A stretch of DNA of 64,000 bases from DASXVX01 sp036504075 (GCA_036504075.1 DASXVX010000016.1:68503-132502), one strand, 5' to 3'; positions 1 to 9,259 are shown, counted from the first letter of the stretch. A program made the numbers and translations. Notes: a model not told the origin generated them from the letters alone.

Positions 1-1741
1 CCAGCACGTGCGGGTTGGCCAACTCCTTGACGTCGCTCAGGAACCAGCCGTCGCCGGAAATGTCGACCCAGACCTGCACCTGGGAGGTCAGCCGGGCGGC
101 GAGGTAGGCGTACGGCGTCGCCAGTACGACCGCATTTCCGGACGCTGCTGCGGCGGGTTTTGCCTCACCCAGCGCCGCCTCCGTGAGCAGCGGCACGTAC
201 TCCGGCCCGAAAGCGCCTTCGCCGAACCGCTCCCGCGCCCGGCAGTAGCGGTGGGCCGTCAGGACTAACTGGCGGCAGTGGTCCAGCGTGGACACCGGCA
301 GGTCGCCGGCCAGCGGCACCAGCGCTTCGGCCACCGCATCCCGGGCGAAGGCATCCGGCGGCAACTGCCGGGCCCGAGCCTCCTCCACCCACGTCCGCAG
401 GAACCGGTACGACTCCAGCCGCTGCAGCCCGAACGGGCGCGGATCTTCCGGCAGGCCGCCCTTTCGCTGAATCGCCTCGCCCAGAGCGGCTGCACGGATG
501 GGGTCCAGCCGCAGCAGCACCCGCATGGCTTCGGCAAACGCACCGGCCGAACTGCGGGGCAAAAGCTGTCCGTACGGCTGGACCAGGTCGGCCAGGGTCA
601 CGACCGCCCGGACGTATGGATCGTCGACCAGGCGGCGGCCGGGCCGGAGCGCAGCCAGACTGCCCAGGGCCCGCCAGAGCGAGACCTCAAGGGCCTGGTC
701 CGGCCTGGGCGTCAGCACGGCCACGGCCTCCGGCGGCACACCCTGCGCCAGCAGGGACTCCACCGCCGCCACCACCTGCTCCACCATGTCGCCGCGCAAG
801 TCCGTGGCAATGTGTTCCGTCACGACCCCACCGAACCGGCGGGGAATGGCCTCCCCCTGAATCCGTTGGTAAAGCGCCTCGCCGAACACAAAGAGTTCGG
901 CCGTAGTGGTGTGCGAGCCCGGGAGCGTCACGAGTTCGGCCCCCGGCCGAAACCGGGCGAGTGCGCCCTGTGGGTCGGCGCCCCGGAAGCCGGCGTGGCC
1001 GCCGTCCGCGCCGAAGGCGCAAACCGCCTGGTCCACCGCACCCGCCAGGGCCGCGATAAAACCCTGCTCGGCGGGCGACGTTTCATCCAGGTCGTCTACC
1101 AGCAGGTACCGGACCCGCCGCTGCAAGTACTCGACGTACGGGGAATGGCGCATCAGCACATGGGTGAACAGGTGCAGGGCCAGGCCGTAGTCCAGCATGC
1201 CGGCCTTCAGGCACCGGCTCCGGAACGCCGCCAATAAGGCCTGCGCCCGTTGGTAGAGCGGCGCCTTCTCCGCCCGGTCCGCCTCCGCCAGGCGGTGGAC
1301 CGCCGCCTCAGGCGACAGGCCGGCCGCCGCAGCAGCGGTGCCCAGGTGGCCGACCAGTTGCCCGGCGATCCGCTCCGGCGGGGCCAGCAGGTCAGCGCTG
1401 AATGCGGGCGGCTCCACCAGCCCCTGCATGATGCGGGCGGCCAGGTCCACGCTCAAAAACTCGGGTCCAACCCAGGTCTTCAGGTCCGGCTCCGTCGCCT
1501 GGACCGCCGCCCAAAACAGGTTCAGTTCCCCCTGGACGAAGCCGAAAAACGTATGGACTTCCACCGGCCCGGTGGTCGGCAGGTTCAATTGCGCCCGAAA
1601 ACGCTCCGCCTCGCTCCCCCCGGCGGCCAACACCAGAATCTGATCGGTGCGGGCGCCGCTGTGGACGAATTCCAGGTAACGCTGCACCAGAGCCGTGGTC
1701 TTACCGGCGCCGGTCGCGCCCAGAATCAACTGCAGGCCCAT
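1..1741 (-). CDS. UvrD/Rep-like superfamily I DNA helicase, 3' part missing
   Basis: The frame opens with ATG behind a GGAGGTG site and stays open to the left edge (about 580 codons), so the C-terminus lies outside the window. Residues 8-15 form a P-loop (GATGAGKT) followed by T. VHTFFGFVQ near residue 60 looks like helicase motif Ia, and LLVDDLDETSPAEQ looks like a Walker B/motif II with the DExx signature altered to DDLDE. These features are typical of UvrD/PcrA-type helicases, including AddB-like members. It is divergent from the HerA-like ATPase gene. The partner domains and any nuclease domain cannot be seen. I am fairly sure of the superfamily but not of the subfamily. Confidence 0.72.
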   Translation of the reverse strand, partial: MGLQLILGATGAGKTTALVQRYLEFVHSGARTDQILVLAAGGSEAERFRAQLNLPTTGPVEVHTFFGFVQGELNLFWAAVQATEPDLKTWVGPEFLSVDLAARIMQGLVEPPAFSADLLAPPERIAGQLVGHLGTAAAAAGLSPEAAVHRLAEADRAEKAPLYQRAQALLAAFRSRCLKAGMLDYGLALHLFTHVLMRHSPYVEYLQRRVRYLLVDDLDETSPAEQGFIAALAGAVDQAVCAFGADGGHAGFRGADPQGALARFRPGAELVTLPGSHTTTAELFVFGEALYQRIQGEAIPRRFGGVVTEHIATDLRGDMVEQVVAAVESLLAQGVPPEAVAVLTPRPDQALEVSLWRALGSLAALRPGRRLVDDPYVRAVVTLADLVQPYGQLLPRSSAGAFAEAMRVLLRLDPIRAAALGEAIQRKGGLPEDPRPFGLQRLESYRFLRTWVEEARARQLPPDAFARDAVAEALVPLAGDLPVSTLDHCRQLVLTAHRYCRARERFGEGAFGPEYVPLLTEAALGEAKPAAAASGNAVVLATPYAYLAARLTSQVQVWVDISGDGWFLSDVKELANPHVL

Positions 1742-1831
1742 GGCACACCTCCCGGCTCGCTCTCCTTGTCTACTACGCCTGTGGCCGGAAAAATCCCTGT
1801 GAGAAAGCGCGCCTGAACCCCGAATCTCCCC

Positions 1832-1861
1832 TTGTGTTTCCTGGTGATTTTTCCATATAAT
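1832..1861 (+). promoter_or_regulatory. Candidate sigma-A promoter of the HerA-like gene
   Basis: TTGTGT at 1832-1837 and a perfect TATAAT at 1856-1861 are separated by 18 bases, in the only AT-rich stretch of this intergenic region. The GTG start of the downstream gene is 34 bases further on. The -10 is convincing; the -35 is only half matched. Confidence 0.5.
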
Positions 1862-1895
1862 AGTAGTATAGTCGGTATGAAAGCGGGAGGCTGCC

Positions 1896-3440
1896 GTGAA
1901 CCCTTCGCTCGCCATCTGCGACGGTTACCGCCTCGACTTAACGGATTACGCCCGCACGGGCCTGCGGGTGGGCATCTGGGCTTCGTCAGGCCGGGGCAAG
2001 TCCTTCGGCGTAGGCGTCCTGTGCGAGGAACTCCTGGCCGCGGGCATTCCCGTCATCGCCATCGATCCGGAAGGTGAGCTTCACACCTTGCGGGAGCAGT
2101 ACCGGGTCCTGGTGCTGGGCGGCGAACAGGGCGACCTGCCGCTGCCGCCCGGGCCGGCCAGCATCCGGATGGCGCTGGGGCGCGCGCTGGAGGAAGGACT
2201 CGGGCTGGTGATCGACCTTTCCGAAAAGCCCACCGCCCGGTCGCAGCAGGAAGCGGCCCGGCCCTGGCTGGAGCAGCTTTGGATCCTGCTGTCTCAGCGG
2301 CACATGCCGGCCGCCCTGGTGGTCGAAGAGGTGCACATCTTTGCCCCGCAGTCGGGCTCCGCCTGCACCGCCGACATCATGCAGCGGTTTGCGAAGCAGG
2401 GGCGGAAGCGGGGCGCCATTCTGGTCGCCGCCAGCCAGCGGACGCAGGCCGTCTCCAAGGAGTTCATGAGCCAGCTGAACTTCCCGGCCATCGGCGGCTT
2501 CGAAACCGAGCGGGACTACGAGGCGGTCAAGGCCGTGGTGGACGGGCACGGGTTCGATGAATTCCGCACGCTGGAGCCCGGCCGTTTCTTCCTGACTGCG
2601 GCCGGCGACTTCTACCGCTGGCGCCCCCGGCAAACGTCTCACGGCGGCGATTCACCGGTCTGGGACCCGGCAGAGGTACAGTCCGCCGCCGTCCGGGATT
2701 CGGCTCTGAGCGAGTTGGTCGCCCAGTTGCAGGAAGCCTTCGCGGCCGACGAACCGGCCAGCGCCCCCGTGCCCGATGCCGTGGCCGCCGAGCGGGCCCG
2801 CACCAAGGCACTGGAGCAGGAACTGGCTTCGGTCCGGGACGAATTGCTGCAGGCTCAGGCGGAAGTGAACCGGCTGCAGATCGCCCTGCAAATCACCGGG
2901 GCCATCAAAGTCATGATCACCCAGGAAATTATCGCCCGGGCCCCCGCCCTGGCCGTCCCAGCCGCTGCGCAAGTGGCAGGCGGTGCCGTCATGGCGGCGG
3001 TAGCAGGTGCGCCAGGCGGTACCGGAACGGCGGCAGCAGCAAGTGCCCCCGCCCCGACCCCGGAGCAGGCCACCCCTGCCGTTGCCGTCGTTCGGGCCGA
3101 GGCCCAGACGCCGGCCCTGGTGAAGGAGGTCCGGCTTACCCCGGACGCGATCCTGGGCGTCGAGTCCATCAAAACCATGATCCGGTCTGCCCGCGACCGG
3201 GCCCGGCGGCGGGCGCCCCGGTCATCCCAGTGGGTAACCGCGATCGTCCAATCCCTGGCCGAAGGCCAGGCCCTCACGTCCACCGAATTCGCCGGCCGCT
3301 ACGGTTACTGGGGCAAGGTGACCATCAACCGCATTACCGCGGTGCTGGACGCCCTGACGACGGTAGGCTACGCCAGCTGCAAGAACGGCCAGTATCGGCT
3401 TAACGAGCCGTACATCCGCCAAGTGATCATGCGGGGCTAA
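1896..3440 (+). CDS. HerA/FtsK-like P-loop ATPase with C-terminal winged-helix-like domain
   Basis: The GTG start sits 5 bases after GGGAGG (1885-1890). The 514-residue protein has a HerA-like nucleotide-binding site (ASSGRGKSF, about residues 29-37), a following strand ending in IDPEGE, and a Walker B-like strand ALVVEEVHIFAPQ near residue 143. Residues 300-345 are a charged, heptad-like stretch suggesting a coiled coil. Residues 350-400 are an Ala/Pro-rich linker, and the last 75 residues resemble a winged helix (SLAEGQALTSTEFAGRYGYW). HerA-type ATPases are DNA translocases or helicases that usually act with a nuclease. Here the divergent neighbour is a UvrD-like helicase. The ATPase class is clear; the process it serves is unknown. 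Confidence 0.75.
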   Translation: MNPSLAICDGYRLDLTDYARTGLRVGIWASSGRGKSFGVGVLCEELLAAGIPVIAIDPEGELHTLREQYRVLVLGGEQGDLPLPPGPASIRMALGRALEEGLGLVIDLSEKPTARSQQEAARPWLEQLWILLSQRHMPAALVVEEVHIFAPQSGSACTADIMQRFAKQGRKRGAILVAASQRTQAVSKEFMSQLNFPAIGGFETERDYEAVKAVVDGHGFDEFRTLEPGRFFLTAAGDFYRWRPRQTSHGGDSPVWDPAEVQSAAVRDSALSELVAQLQEAFAADEPASAPVPDAVAAERARTKALEQELASVRDELLQAQAEVNRLQIALQITGAIKVMITQEIIARAPALAVPAAAQVAGGAVMAAVAGAPGGTGTAAAASAPAPTPEQATPAVAVVRAEAQTPALVKEVRLTPDAILGVESIKTMIRSARDRARRRAPRSSQWVTAIVQSLAEGQALTSTEFAGRYGYWGKVTINRITAVLDALTTVGYASCKNGQYRLNEPYIRQVIMRG

Positions 3441-3594
3441 CCGTTGCGGGCGCCAACCGGTCGTTCACCCTACGCCCTACGCGGCGGGGAAAATCGGGCG
3501 GAAAGCCTGTGCCGGAAACGGTGCCATCCCGGTAGAATAAACACGTACCCCCCCTCCCTCACTCCCCCTCCTAACCACTCGGAACGCTTGTTCC

Positions 3595-3629
3595 AACCCT
3601 CATCCCCGGTGGATGAGGGTTCTGTTTTT
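3595..3629 (+). terminator. Intrinsic terminator of the HerA-like gene
   Basis: Perfect 11-bp stem (AACCCTCATCC / GGATGAGGGTT) with a 5-base loop, followed by CTGTTTTT. It lies about 155 bases after the stop codon on the same strand. Confidence 0.8.
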
Positions 3630-3630
3630 G

Positions 3631-3657
3631 TCGCGTCTGACCTTCGGTCAGGCGCGA
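3631..3657. repeat. Palindromic element, variant of the CGACTGAC/GTCAGTCG family
   Basis: TCGCGTCTGAC-CTTCG-GTCAGGCGCGA: a hairpin with one G-T type mismatch. Its arms match the palindromes at 15178, 18209 and 18282 at most positions, although the loop differs. It sits between two terminators. Confidence 0.55.
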
Positions 3658-3659
3658 AT

Positions 3660-3687
3660 AACCCGAGGGATTACCCTCGGGTTGTTT
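3660..3687. terminator. Hairpin at the 3' end of the fad cluster, possibly bidirectional
   Basis: Perfect 10-bp stem AACCCGAGGG / CCCTCGGGTT with an ATTA loop. It is 14 bases past the fadE stop codon on the minus strand and is followed by GTTTG on the plus strand. The T tract is weak in both directions, so its strength as a terminator is uncertain. Confidence 0.5.
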
Positions 3688-3700
3688 GCCCCACGGAAGC

Positions 3701-5473
3701 TTAGCTCACGTATCCACCCTTCTCCAGTACCGCAGCCGCAACCTTACGCTTCAGCCCGACGATATTGACCGGGGTGTAGCGCACCAGCCGCTTGAGAATG
3801 GACAGTTGCGTCCGGAGGGTATCCCCTTCTTCCTCCAGCGTCGGCAGCATGTTCCGGCCAATCGTCGCGATCTTCTCAAACGCCTCCTGGCAGTAGACCC
3901 GGGCCATCTCAACCTTGAGGCCGGGCTTGCCGCGCCCGACGGCCTTCAGGGCCCGCAGCACGGCGCTTTCCATGCCGTAGATCTCAATGGCCATGTCGGC
4001 CACGCCCATCAGCAGTTCCTGCTCCTGGTCCAGGGCCATCTGGTACTTCTGAACGCCCAGGCCGGCCACCATCAGGAAGATTTTCTTCGCCCGGTCGATC
4101 ATGAACTGCTCCTGGGCCAGCGGCTCGTCGGACTCCTCGAACGGCGTCAGATTCATGAGGTCATCCTGCAGCGACATCATCGCCTGCATGAGCGGCAGTT
4201 GACCCTTCATGGTCCGCTTGACCAGCGTGCCCGGAATCAGCAGCCGGTTGATCTCGTTGGTGCCTTCGAAAATGCGGTTGATGCGGCTGTCCCGGTAGGC
4301 CTCGGAGACTTCATACTCGTCCATGAAGCCGTAGCCGCCGTGAATCTGAAGCGCCTCATCCACCACGTAGTCCAGCACTTCCGAGCCGAAAACCTTGTTG
4401 ATGGAGCACTCGACCGCGTACTCCTCCACCCGCCGGGACGCCTCGCGGCCCCCGTCGGCAGCGGCGGGGTCCAAGTCCTGCATGTTGGCGTCGATCATGC
4501 CGGCCGACCGGTAGACCATCGCCTCGTTGACAAAGGTCTTGATATTCATGTTCGCCAGCTTCTCCTGGATGGCCCGGAAGTCGGCGATGGGATGGCCGAA
4601 CTGGTTGCGGGTCGTGGCATACTGCGCCGCCACGCCGAGGACGTACTTGGAAGAGCCGCTGGCCGCCGCGCCCAGCTTCCACCGCCCGATGTTCAGCACG
4701 TTGAAAGCGATCACATGGCCCTTGCCGATTTCACCCAGCAAGTTCTCCACGGGCACCTTGCAGTCTTCCAGAATCAGCGAGCAGGTGGAGGAAGCGTGCA
4801 GGCCCAGCTTCTTCTCTTCCGGCCCGACCGAGACGCCGGGGTAGGTCCGCTCCACCAGGAAGGTGGAGAACTTCTCGCCGTCCACCTTGGCGTACACGGT
4901 AAACAGGTCGGCGAAGGCCGAGTTGGTGATCCACTGCTTGGTGCCGTTCAGAATCCAGTACTTGCCGTCCTCAGACAACTTGGCCGTCGCCTTGGCGCCC
5001 AGGGCGTCGGAGCCGGAACCCGGCTCGGTGAGGGCGTAAGCCGCAATCCACTCGCCGGTGGCCAGCTTGGGCAGGTACTTTTTCTTCTGCTCCGGCGTGC
5101 CGTAGTAGACCAGCGGGAGCGTGCCGATGCCGGTATGCGCCACGATGGTGACGGCAAAAGAACCGGCCCGGGACAGTTCTTCCGCCGCAAGGGTGGCCGT
5201 GATCTTGTCGAGGCCCATACCGCCGTACTCTTCCGGGATTTCCAGGCCCAGCAGGCCAAGGTCGCCCAGTTCCTTCATCAGCGGACGGGAGTAGCGGGGC
5301 TTATCCTCCTCGATCTGGTGGCTCATGAGCCGGACTTTTTCGCCAAAGTCCCGGGCCGTCTCGGCGATCAGCTTGTGCTCGCCGCTGAAATCTTCGGGCG
5401 TGAACACAGACGCCACGTCCTGCGTCTGGAGCAGGAACGCTCCACCCTTCAGCTTTGCCATGGTCTCAGCCAT
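3701..5473 (-). CDS. fadE: Acyl-CoA dehydrogenase, FadE/YusJ type
   Basis: This flavoprotein makes the first dehydrogenation of fatty acyl-CoA in beta-oxidation and passes electrons to ETF. The protein is 590 residues, close to the Bacillus FadE length. It has an N-terminal helical domain, a flavin-binding middle (YALTEPGSGSDA, WITNSAFADLFTVYA) and a C-terminal domain with YRDSRINRIFEGTNEI. The Glu of FEGT (about residue 402) corresponds to the catalytic base of the family. A long extra C-terminal helical part distinguishes it from short-chain butyryl-CoA dehydrogenases. It is the last gene of fadN-fadA-fadE, 15 bases after fadA, with a GGAGG-like site upstream. The fadNAE order is the same as in Bacillus subtilis. 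Confidence 0.93.
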   Translation of the reverse strand: MAETMAKLKGGAFLLQTQDVASVFTPEDFSGEHKLIAETARDFGEKVRLMSHQIEEDKPRYSRPLMKELGDLGLLGLEIPEEYGGMGLDKITATLAAEELSRAGSFAVTIVAHTGIGTLPLVYYGTPEQKKKYLPKLATGEWIAAYALTEPGSGSDALGAKATAKLSEDGKYWILNGTKQWITNSAFADLFTVYAKVDGEKFSTFLVERTYPGVSVGPEEKKLGLHASSTCSLILEDCKVPVENLLGEIGKGHVIAFNVLNIGRWKLGAAASGSSKYVLGVAAQYATTRNQFGHPIADFRAIQEKLANMNIKTFVNEAMVYRSAGMIDANMQDLDPAAADGGREASRRVEEYAVECSINKVFGSEVLDYVVDEALQIHGGYGFMDEYEVSEAYRDSRINRIFEGTNEINRLLIPGTLVKRTMKGQLPLMQAMMSLQDDLMNLTPFEESDEPLAQEQFMIDRAKKIFLMVAGLGVQKYQMALDQEQELLMGVADMAIEIYGMESAVLRALKAVGRGKPGLKVEMARVYCQEAFEKIATIGRNMLPTLEEEGDTLRTQLSILKRLVRYTPVNIVGLKRKVAAAVLEKGGYVS

Positions 5474-5488
5474 TGCGCTTTCCCCTCC

Positions 5489-6667
5489 TTAGTTGATGAA
5501 CTCCAGGACGCCGGCCGCGCCCATGCCGCCGCCGATGCACATGGTCACGAGCCCGTACTTCGCCTTGCGCCGCATCGCCTCGTAGAGAATGGAGACGGTC
5601 AGCCGGGCGCCGGAACAGCCCAGCGGATGCCCCAGAGCAATAGCGCCGCCGTTGACGTTGACTTTCTCCATGTCGAAGCCCAACTCCCGGCAGACGGCCA
5701 GGGACTGGGAGGCGAACGCCTCGTTCAGTTCAATCAGGTCGATCTGGTCCAGCGTCAGCCCCGCCAGCTTCAGCGCCTTGGGCACCGCCGCAACCGGCCC
5801 GATGCCCATGACATCCGGGTCGACGCCGCCCACGGCGAACGAGCGGAAGATGGCCATCGGCCGCAGCCCCAGCTCCTCGGCCTTGTCGATCGACATCATC
5901 ACCACGGCCGCCGCCCCGTCGGTGGTCTGGCTGGAGTTGCCGGCGGTCACGTTCCCCTTGGTGGCGAAGGCGGGCTTCAGCTTCGCCAGCGCCTCCAGGG
6001 AGGTGTCCCGGCGGACGCCTTCGTCGGTGTCGAAGAGCGTCTCCGTCTCCACAGCTTTCTTGCCGTCGAAGGTGACCGACTTGACCTTGACCGGCACGAT
6101 CTCATCCTTGAAGCGTCCGGCATCGATCGCCGCCGCCGCCCGCTGGTGGGACCGGACGGCAAAGGCGTCGCAGTCCTCCCGGTTGACGTTGAACCGGGCG
6201 CACACGTTCTCCGCCGTGTGGCCCATGGAGATATAGAGTTGCGGGTAGGTCGCCACGATGTCCGGATGCGGCCGGGGCGTATGGCCGCCCATGGGCACCC
6301 GGCTCATGGACTCCACGCCGCCCGCCACAACGATGTCGGACGTGCCGGACATAATCTCGCCCGCCCCGATGGCAATGGCGTTCAGGCCGCTGGAACAGAA
6401 CCGGTTGATGGTAAACCCGGGAACGGAAGGGGGCAGCCCCGCCCGAATGGCGGCATTGCGCCCGATGTTGAGCCCCTGCTCGCCTTCCGGGAAGGCGCAG
6501 CCCAGGATCACGTCGTTCACGGCCTCGGGGCTCACGCCTGGGGCCCGCTCAAGGGCCGCCCGGATCACAGCGGCAGCCATGTCTTCGGGGCGCAGATTCC
6601 GGAGCGTTCCCTTTGGCGCCTTGCCCTGAGCCAGGCGGGCGCCACTCACGATGACAGCTTCACGCAT
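5489..6667 (-). CDS. fadA: Acetyl-CoA acyltransferase (3-ketoacyl-CoA thiolase)
   Basis: Thiolase that cleaves 3-ketoacyl-CoA to acetyl-CoA and a shortened acyl-CoA, the last step of each beta-oxidation cycle. At 392 residues it has normal thiolase length. The nucleophilic Cys91 is in NRFCSSGLNA, His347 in GGAIALGHPLG and the second catalytic cysteine, Cys377, in TMCIGGGMG. It lies 13 bases after fadN and 15 before fadE, so the three are probably cotranscribed. A biosynthetic acetyl-CoA acetyltransferase would look similar, but the neighbours favour a degradative role. Confidence 0.94.
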   Translation of the reverse strand: MREAVIVSGARLAQGKAPKGTLRNLRPEDMAAAVIRAALERAPGVSPEAVNDVILGCAFPEGEQGLNIGRNAAIRAGLPPSVPGFTINRFCSSGLNAIAIGAGEIMSGTSDIVVAGGVESMSRVPMGGHTPRPHPDIVATYPQLYISMGHTAENVCARFNVNREDCDAFAVRSHQRAAAAIDAGRFKDEIVPVKVKSVTFDGKKAVETETLFDTDEGVRRDTSLEALAKLKPAFATKGNVTAGNSSQTTDGAAAVVMMSIDKAEELGLRPMAIFRSFAVGGVDPDVMGIGPVAAVPKALKLAGLTLDQIDLIELNEAFASQSLAVCRELGFDMEKVNVNGGAIALGHPLGCSGARLTVSILYEAMRRKAKYGLVTMCIGGGMGAAGVLEFIN

Positions 6668-6680
6668 GTTCGCCCACCTC

Positions 6681-9068
6681 CTAATTGCGCAGGGGTTTGC
6701 CGGTTTTCAAGATATACTGCATGCGGTCCTGGGACTTCTTCTCGCCGCAGAGCGACAGGAACGCTTCCCGTTCCAGGTCAAGCAGGTACTGCTCGGTCAC
6801 GTAGGTGCCGGTGGGCACCTTGCCGCCGGTCAGCACGTAGGCCAGCTTTTTGCCGATGTGGGCGTCATACTGGCTGGCGTAACCGGAGAGCACCATGTTG
6901 TACAGCCCCAGCTCCAGCACTGCCCGGCCTTCCGGCCCGGCCACGGGAATCCGGACCGGCACCGGCGCCTTGTAGCCCGCCCGGCTCATGGACAGCACGG
7001 ACTGCTTCGCTTCGTAAAGCAGGTGGTCCCGGTTGACGACGACCCGGTCGGTCTTCTTCAAGTAGCCCAGGGCCCGGGCTTCCGGCCCGCTGGTGGCAAC
7101 CTTGGCGAGGCCCACGGTCTCGAAGACCTTGTTGACAATCGGCTGCAGGTCCAGCCCGGTGACGGCGGCCATGTTGGCCGCACCGCCGAGGCCGCCGCCC
7201 GAGGCGGGGAGCCCCTCCAGCGCCCGAATCAGCATCTCCTTGTTGCCGCCGCCACCCGGAATCAGCCCGGCGCCCACTTCCACCAGGCCCATATAGGTCT
7301 CGCCCGCAGTCACGATCATGTCGGCGGCGGCGCAGATTTCGAAACCGCCGCCCAGGGTCATGCCATACGGCGCCGCCACCACCGGCTTGGGCGCATACTT
7401 GAGCGCCGTGGCCGCACCCTGGAACTGCCGGACGATCTGCTCGATTTCATCCCACTCCTCGTCCTGGGCCTCCAGGAGGATCATGGCGAGGTTGGCGCCG
7501 ACGCAGAAATTCTCGGTCCGGGCGGAGATCACGAGGCCGGTCCAGTTCCCCTTGTCGAGTTCCTCTGCCGCAGCCCGCATCATGTAGACCACGTCCGACC
7601 CGATGGCGGACTTTGGCGAATGCGTCTCCAGCAAGAGCACGCCGTCGCCCATCTCCATGAGTGTGGCACCTTTTTTCGCCTTTACGATCTTACCGGCGGA
7701 GCGCAGCGCCCCGATGTCGATCACCCGGTCGTCGTAGTTCTGCGTGAATCCCGGCGGATAGAAGCCCCCCGCTGCCACCGCCTGCTTGACGAACGCCGGA
7801 ATCTCGGCGCCTTCGGCCTCCATCCGGGCGACAGACTTTGCCAGCCCGATGGCATCCCAGGTCTCAAAAGGCCCCAGGTCCCAGTTAAAGCCCCACTTCA
7901 TGGCGTTGTCGACCGAAACCACGTCGTCGGCGATTTCGCCCAGCTTTCCGGCGCTGTAGAGCAGCGTCTGCTTCAGGACCTCCCAGACGAACTTGCCGGC
8001 CTTGTCGTCGGCGTACACGATCGTCTTCAGCCGCTCTTTCAGGTCCTCCATGGGCTTGGCGGCCTCGACCGAAGCGAAGGACGACTTCTTGCGCGGCCGG
8101 TACTCCAGCGTGGCGAGGTCCAGGGTGAGGACCTGGTCGCCCTCCTTCTTGTAGAACCCCTGCCCGCTCTTGTTGCCCAGCCAGCCCCGCTTGACCATCT
8201 CCTGCAGGAAGTCCGGCACGGTAAAGACTTGCGCCTCCACCGGGTCCGCGATCGTGGACTTGCAGTTGTTTGCCACGTGTACGAACGTATCCAGGCCCAC
8301 CATGTCCAGCGTCCGGAAGGTGGCCGACCGGGGACGCCCGATGACCGGCCCGCTGACGGCGTCCACTTCGTCGACCCCGACACCCTGCTTCTGCATGACC
8401 TCCAGGGTGACCATCATGCCGTAGGTGCCGATGCGGTTGGCAATAAAGTTTGGCGTATCCTTGGCCAGCACGACGCCCTTGCCCAGGGTCCGCTCGCCGA
8501 ACTCCCTGAGGAAGGTGACCACCAACGGGTCGGTGTCGGGGGTCGGAATCAGCTCAAGGAGCTTCATATAACGGGGCGGGTTGAAGAAATGCGTCCCCAG
8601 GAAGTTCCGCCGGAACTCGGCCGGCAGGTGCTGGGTGATGGCCGCGATGGGAATCCCGGACGTGTTGGACGAAACGATGGTCCCCGGCCGGACGAACCCG
8701 GCCACCTTCTGGAACAGTTCCTGCTTAATGCTTAGATTTTCAACGATCGCTTCTACGATCCAGTCCACTTCGGCCACTTTCGCCAGGTCGTCTTCGAAGT
8801 TGCCGGGCGTAATCTGCTCCAGCGCCTCCTTGACGAAGACCGGCGAGGGCTTCATGGCGGCCAGCTTCTGAAGCGCGCCGACCGCAAACCGATTGCGCAC
8901 CGCTTTGGATTCCAGCGTCAGGCCCTTCTTGGCCTCGTCGGGAGCCAGTTCCTTTGGCACGATGTCCAGCAGCAGACTGGGAATCCCGACGTTGGCCAGA
9001 TGCGCCGCAATCTGCGAGCCCATCAGCCCCGCCCCCAGCACTGCCACCTTCCGGATTGCCCTGGGCAT
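6681..9068 (-). CDS. fadN: 3-hydroxyacyl-CoA dehydrogenase / enoyl-CoA hydratase, FadN type
   Basis: Bifunctional beta-oxidation enzyme of 795 residues. The NAD-binding 3-hydroxyacyl-CoA dehydrogenase comes first (VAVLGAGLMGSQIAAHLAN, residues 8-26; HFFNPPRYMKLLELIP about 160). A duplicated C-terminal dehydrogenase domain follows (FNWDLGPFETWDAIG about 395), and then a crotonase/hydratase domain (AAPYGMTLGGGFEICAAADMI about 570). This dehydrogenase-first order is that of Bacillus FadN (YusL) and is the reverse of Escherichia coli FadB. The start is ATG with GGGGGAGGGGG upstream. A 191-base gap with inverted repeats separates it from etfA upstream, so it may have its own control. fadA and fadE follow directly. 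Confidence 0.93.
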   Translation of the reverse strand: MPRAIRKVAVLGAGLMGSQIAAHLANVGIPSLLLDIVPKELAPDEAKKGLTLESKAVRNRFAVGALQKLAAMKPSPVFVKEALEQITPGNFEDDLAKVAEVDWIVEAIVENLSIKQELFQKVAGFVRPGTIVSSNTSGIPIAAITQHLPAEFRRNFLGTHFFNPPRYMKLLELIPTPDTDPLVVTFLREFGERTLGKGVVLAKDTPNFIANRIGTYGMMVTLEVMQKQGVGVDEVDAVSGPVIGRPRSATFRTLDMVGLDTFVHVANNCKSTIADPVEAQVFTVPDFLQEMVKRGWLGNKSGQGFYKKEGDQVLTLDLATLEYRPRKKSSFASVEAAKPMEDLKERLKTIVYADDKAGKFVWEVLKQTLLYSAGKLGEIADDVVSVDNAMKWGFNWDLGPFETWDAIGLAKSVARMEAEGAEIPAFVKQAVAAGGFYPPGFTQNYDDRVIDIGALRSAGKIVKAKKGATLMEMGDGVLLLETHSPKSAIGSDVVYMMRAAAEELDKGNWTGLVISARTENFCVGANLAMILLEAQDEEWDEIEQIVRQFQGAATALKYAPKPVVAAPYGMTLGGGFEICAAADMIVTAGETYMGLVEVGAGLIPGGGGNKEMLIRALEGLPASGGGLGGAANMAAVTGLDLQPIVNKVFETVGLAKVATSGPEARALGYLKKTDRVVVNRDHLLYEAKQSVLSMSRAGYKAPVPVRIPVAGPEGRAVLELGLYNMVLSGYASQYDAHIGKKLAYVLTGGKVPTGTYVTEQYLLDLEREAFLSLCGEKKSQDRMQYILKTGKPLRN

Positions 9069-9125
9069 AGACGTGTCCCCCTCCCCCTATCCGATTCTTG
9101 GTGTCCTGAATCCCACGCCGCCCAA

Positions 9126-9227
9126 ACGTTCGGTAGCCTTTGGCTCTACGAATACCTCCTTGCTCCCCGGGTCTCCCTCGCTTACTCGAGAGACTGATCG
9201 ACCCGAACGTCGCCTCGGAGGTATTCG
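9126..9227 (-). promoter_or_regulatory. Interleaved inverted repeats in the etfA-fadN leader
   Basis: Between etfA and fadN, ACGTTCGG (9126-9133) can pair with CCGAACGT (9203-9210). CGAATACCTCC (9149-9159) can pair with GGAGGTATTCG (9217-9227). A third hairpin GTCTC..GAGAC (9171-9194) lies inside both. The first two pairs are interleaved, so in RNA they would either exclude each other or form a pseudoknot. No known riboswitch was recognised and no FadR box is present. A regulatory role is an inference. Confidence 0.35.
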
Positions 9228-9259
9228 CTACGCCCGCTCAACACAGCCCTGCCTGGGCC

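Noticed and set aside
3686..7036. A 1116-codon open frame on the plus strand
   Set aside because: It is antisense to fadE and fadA and shows biased composition typical of GC-rich shadow frames (His, Gln, Arg, Gly rich). It has no domain resemblance.
6651..8735. A 694-codon plus-strand frame
   Set aside because: Antisense shadow of fadN; composition bias only.
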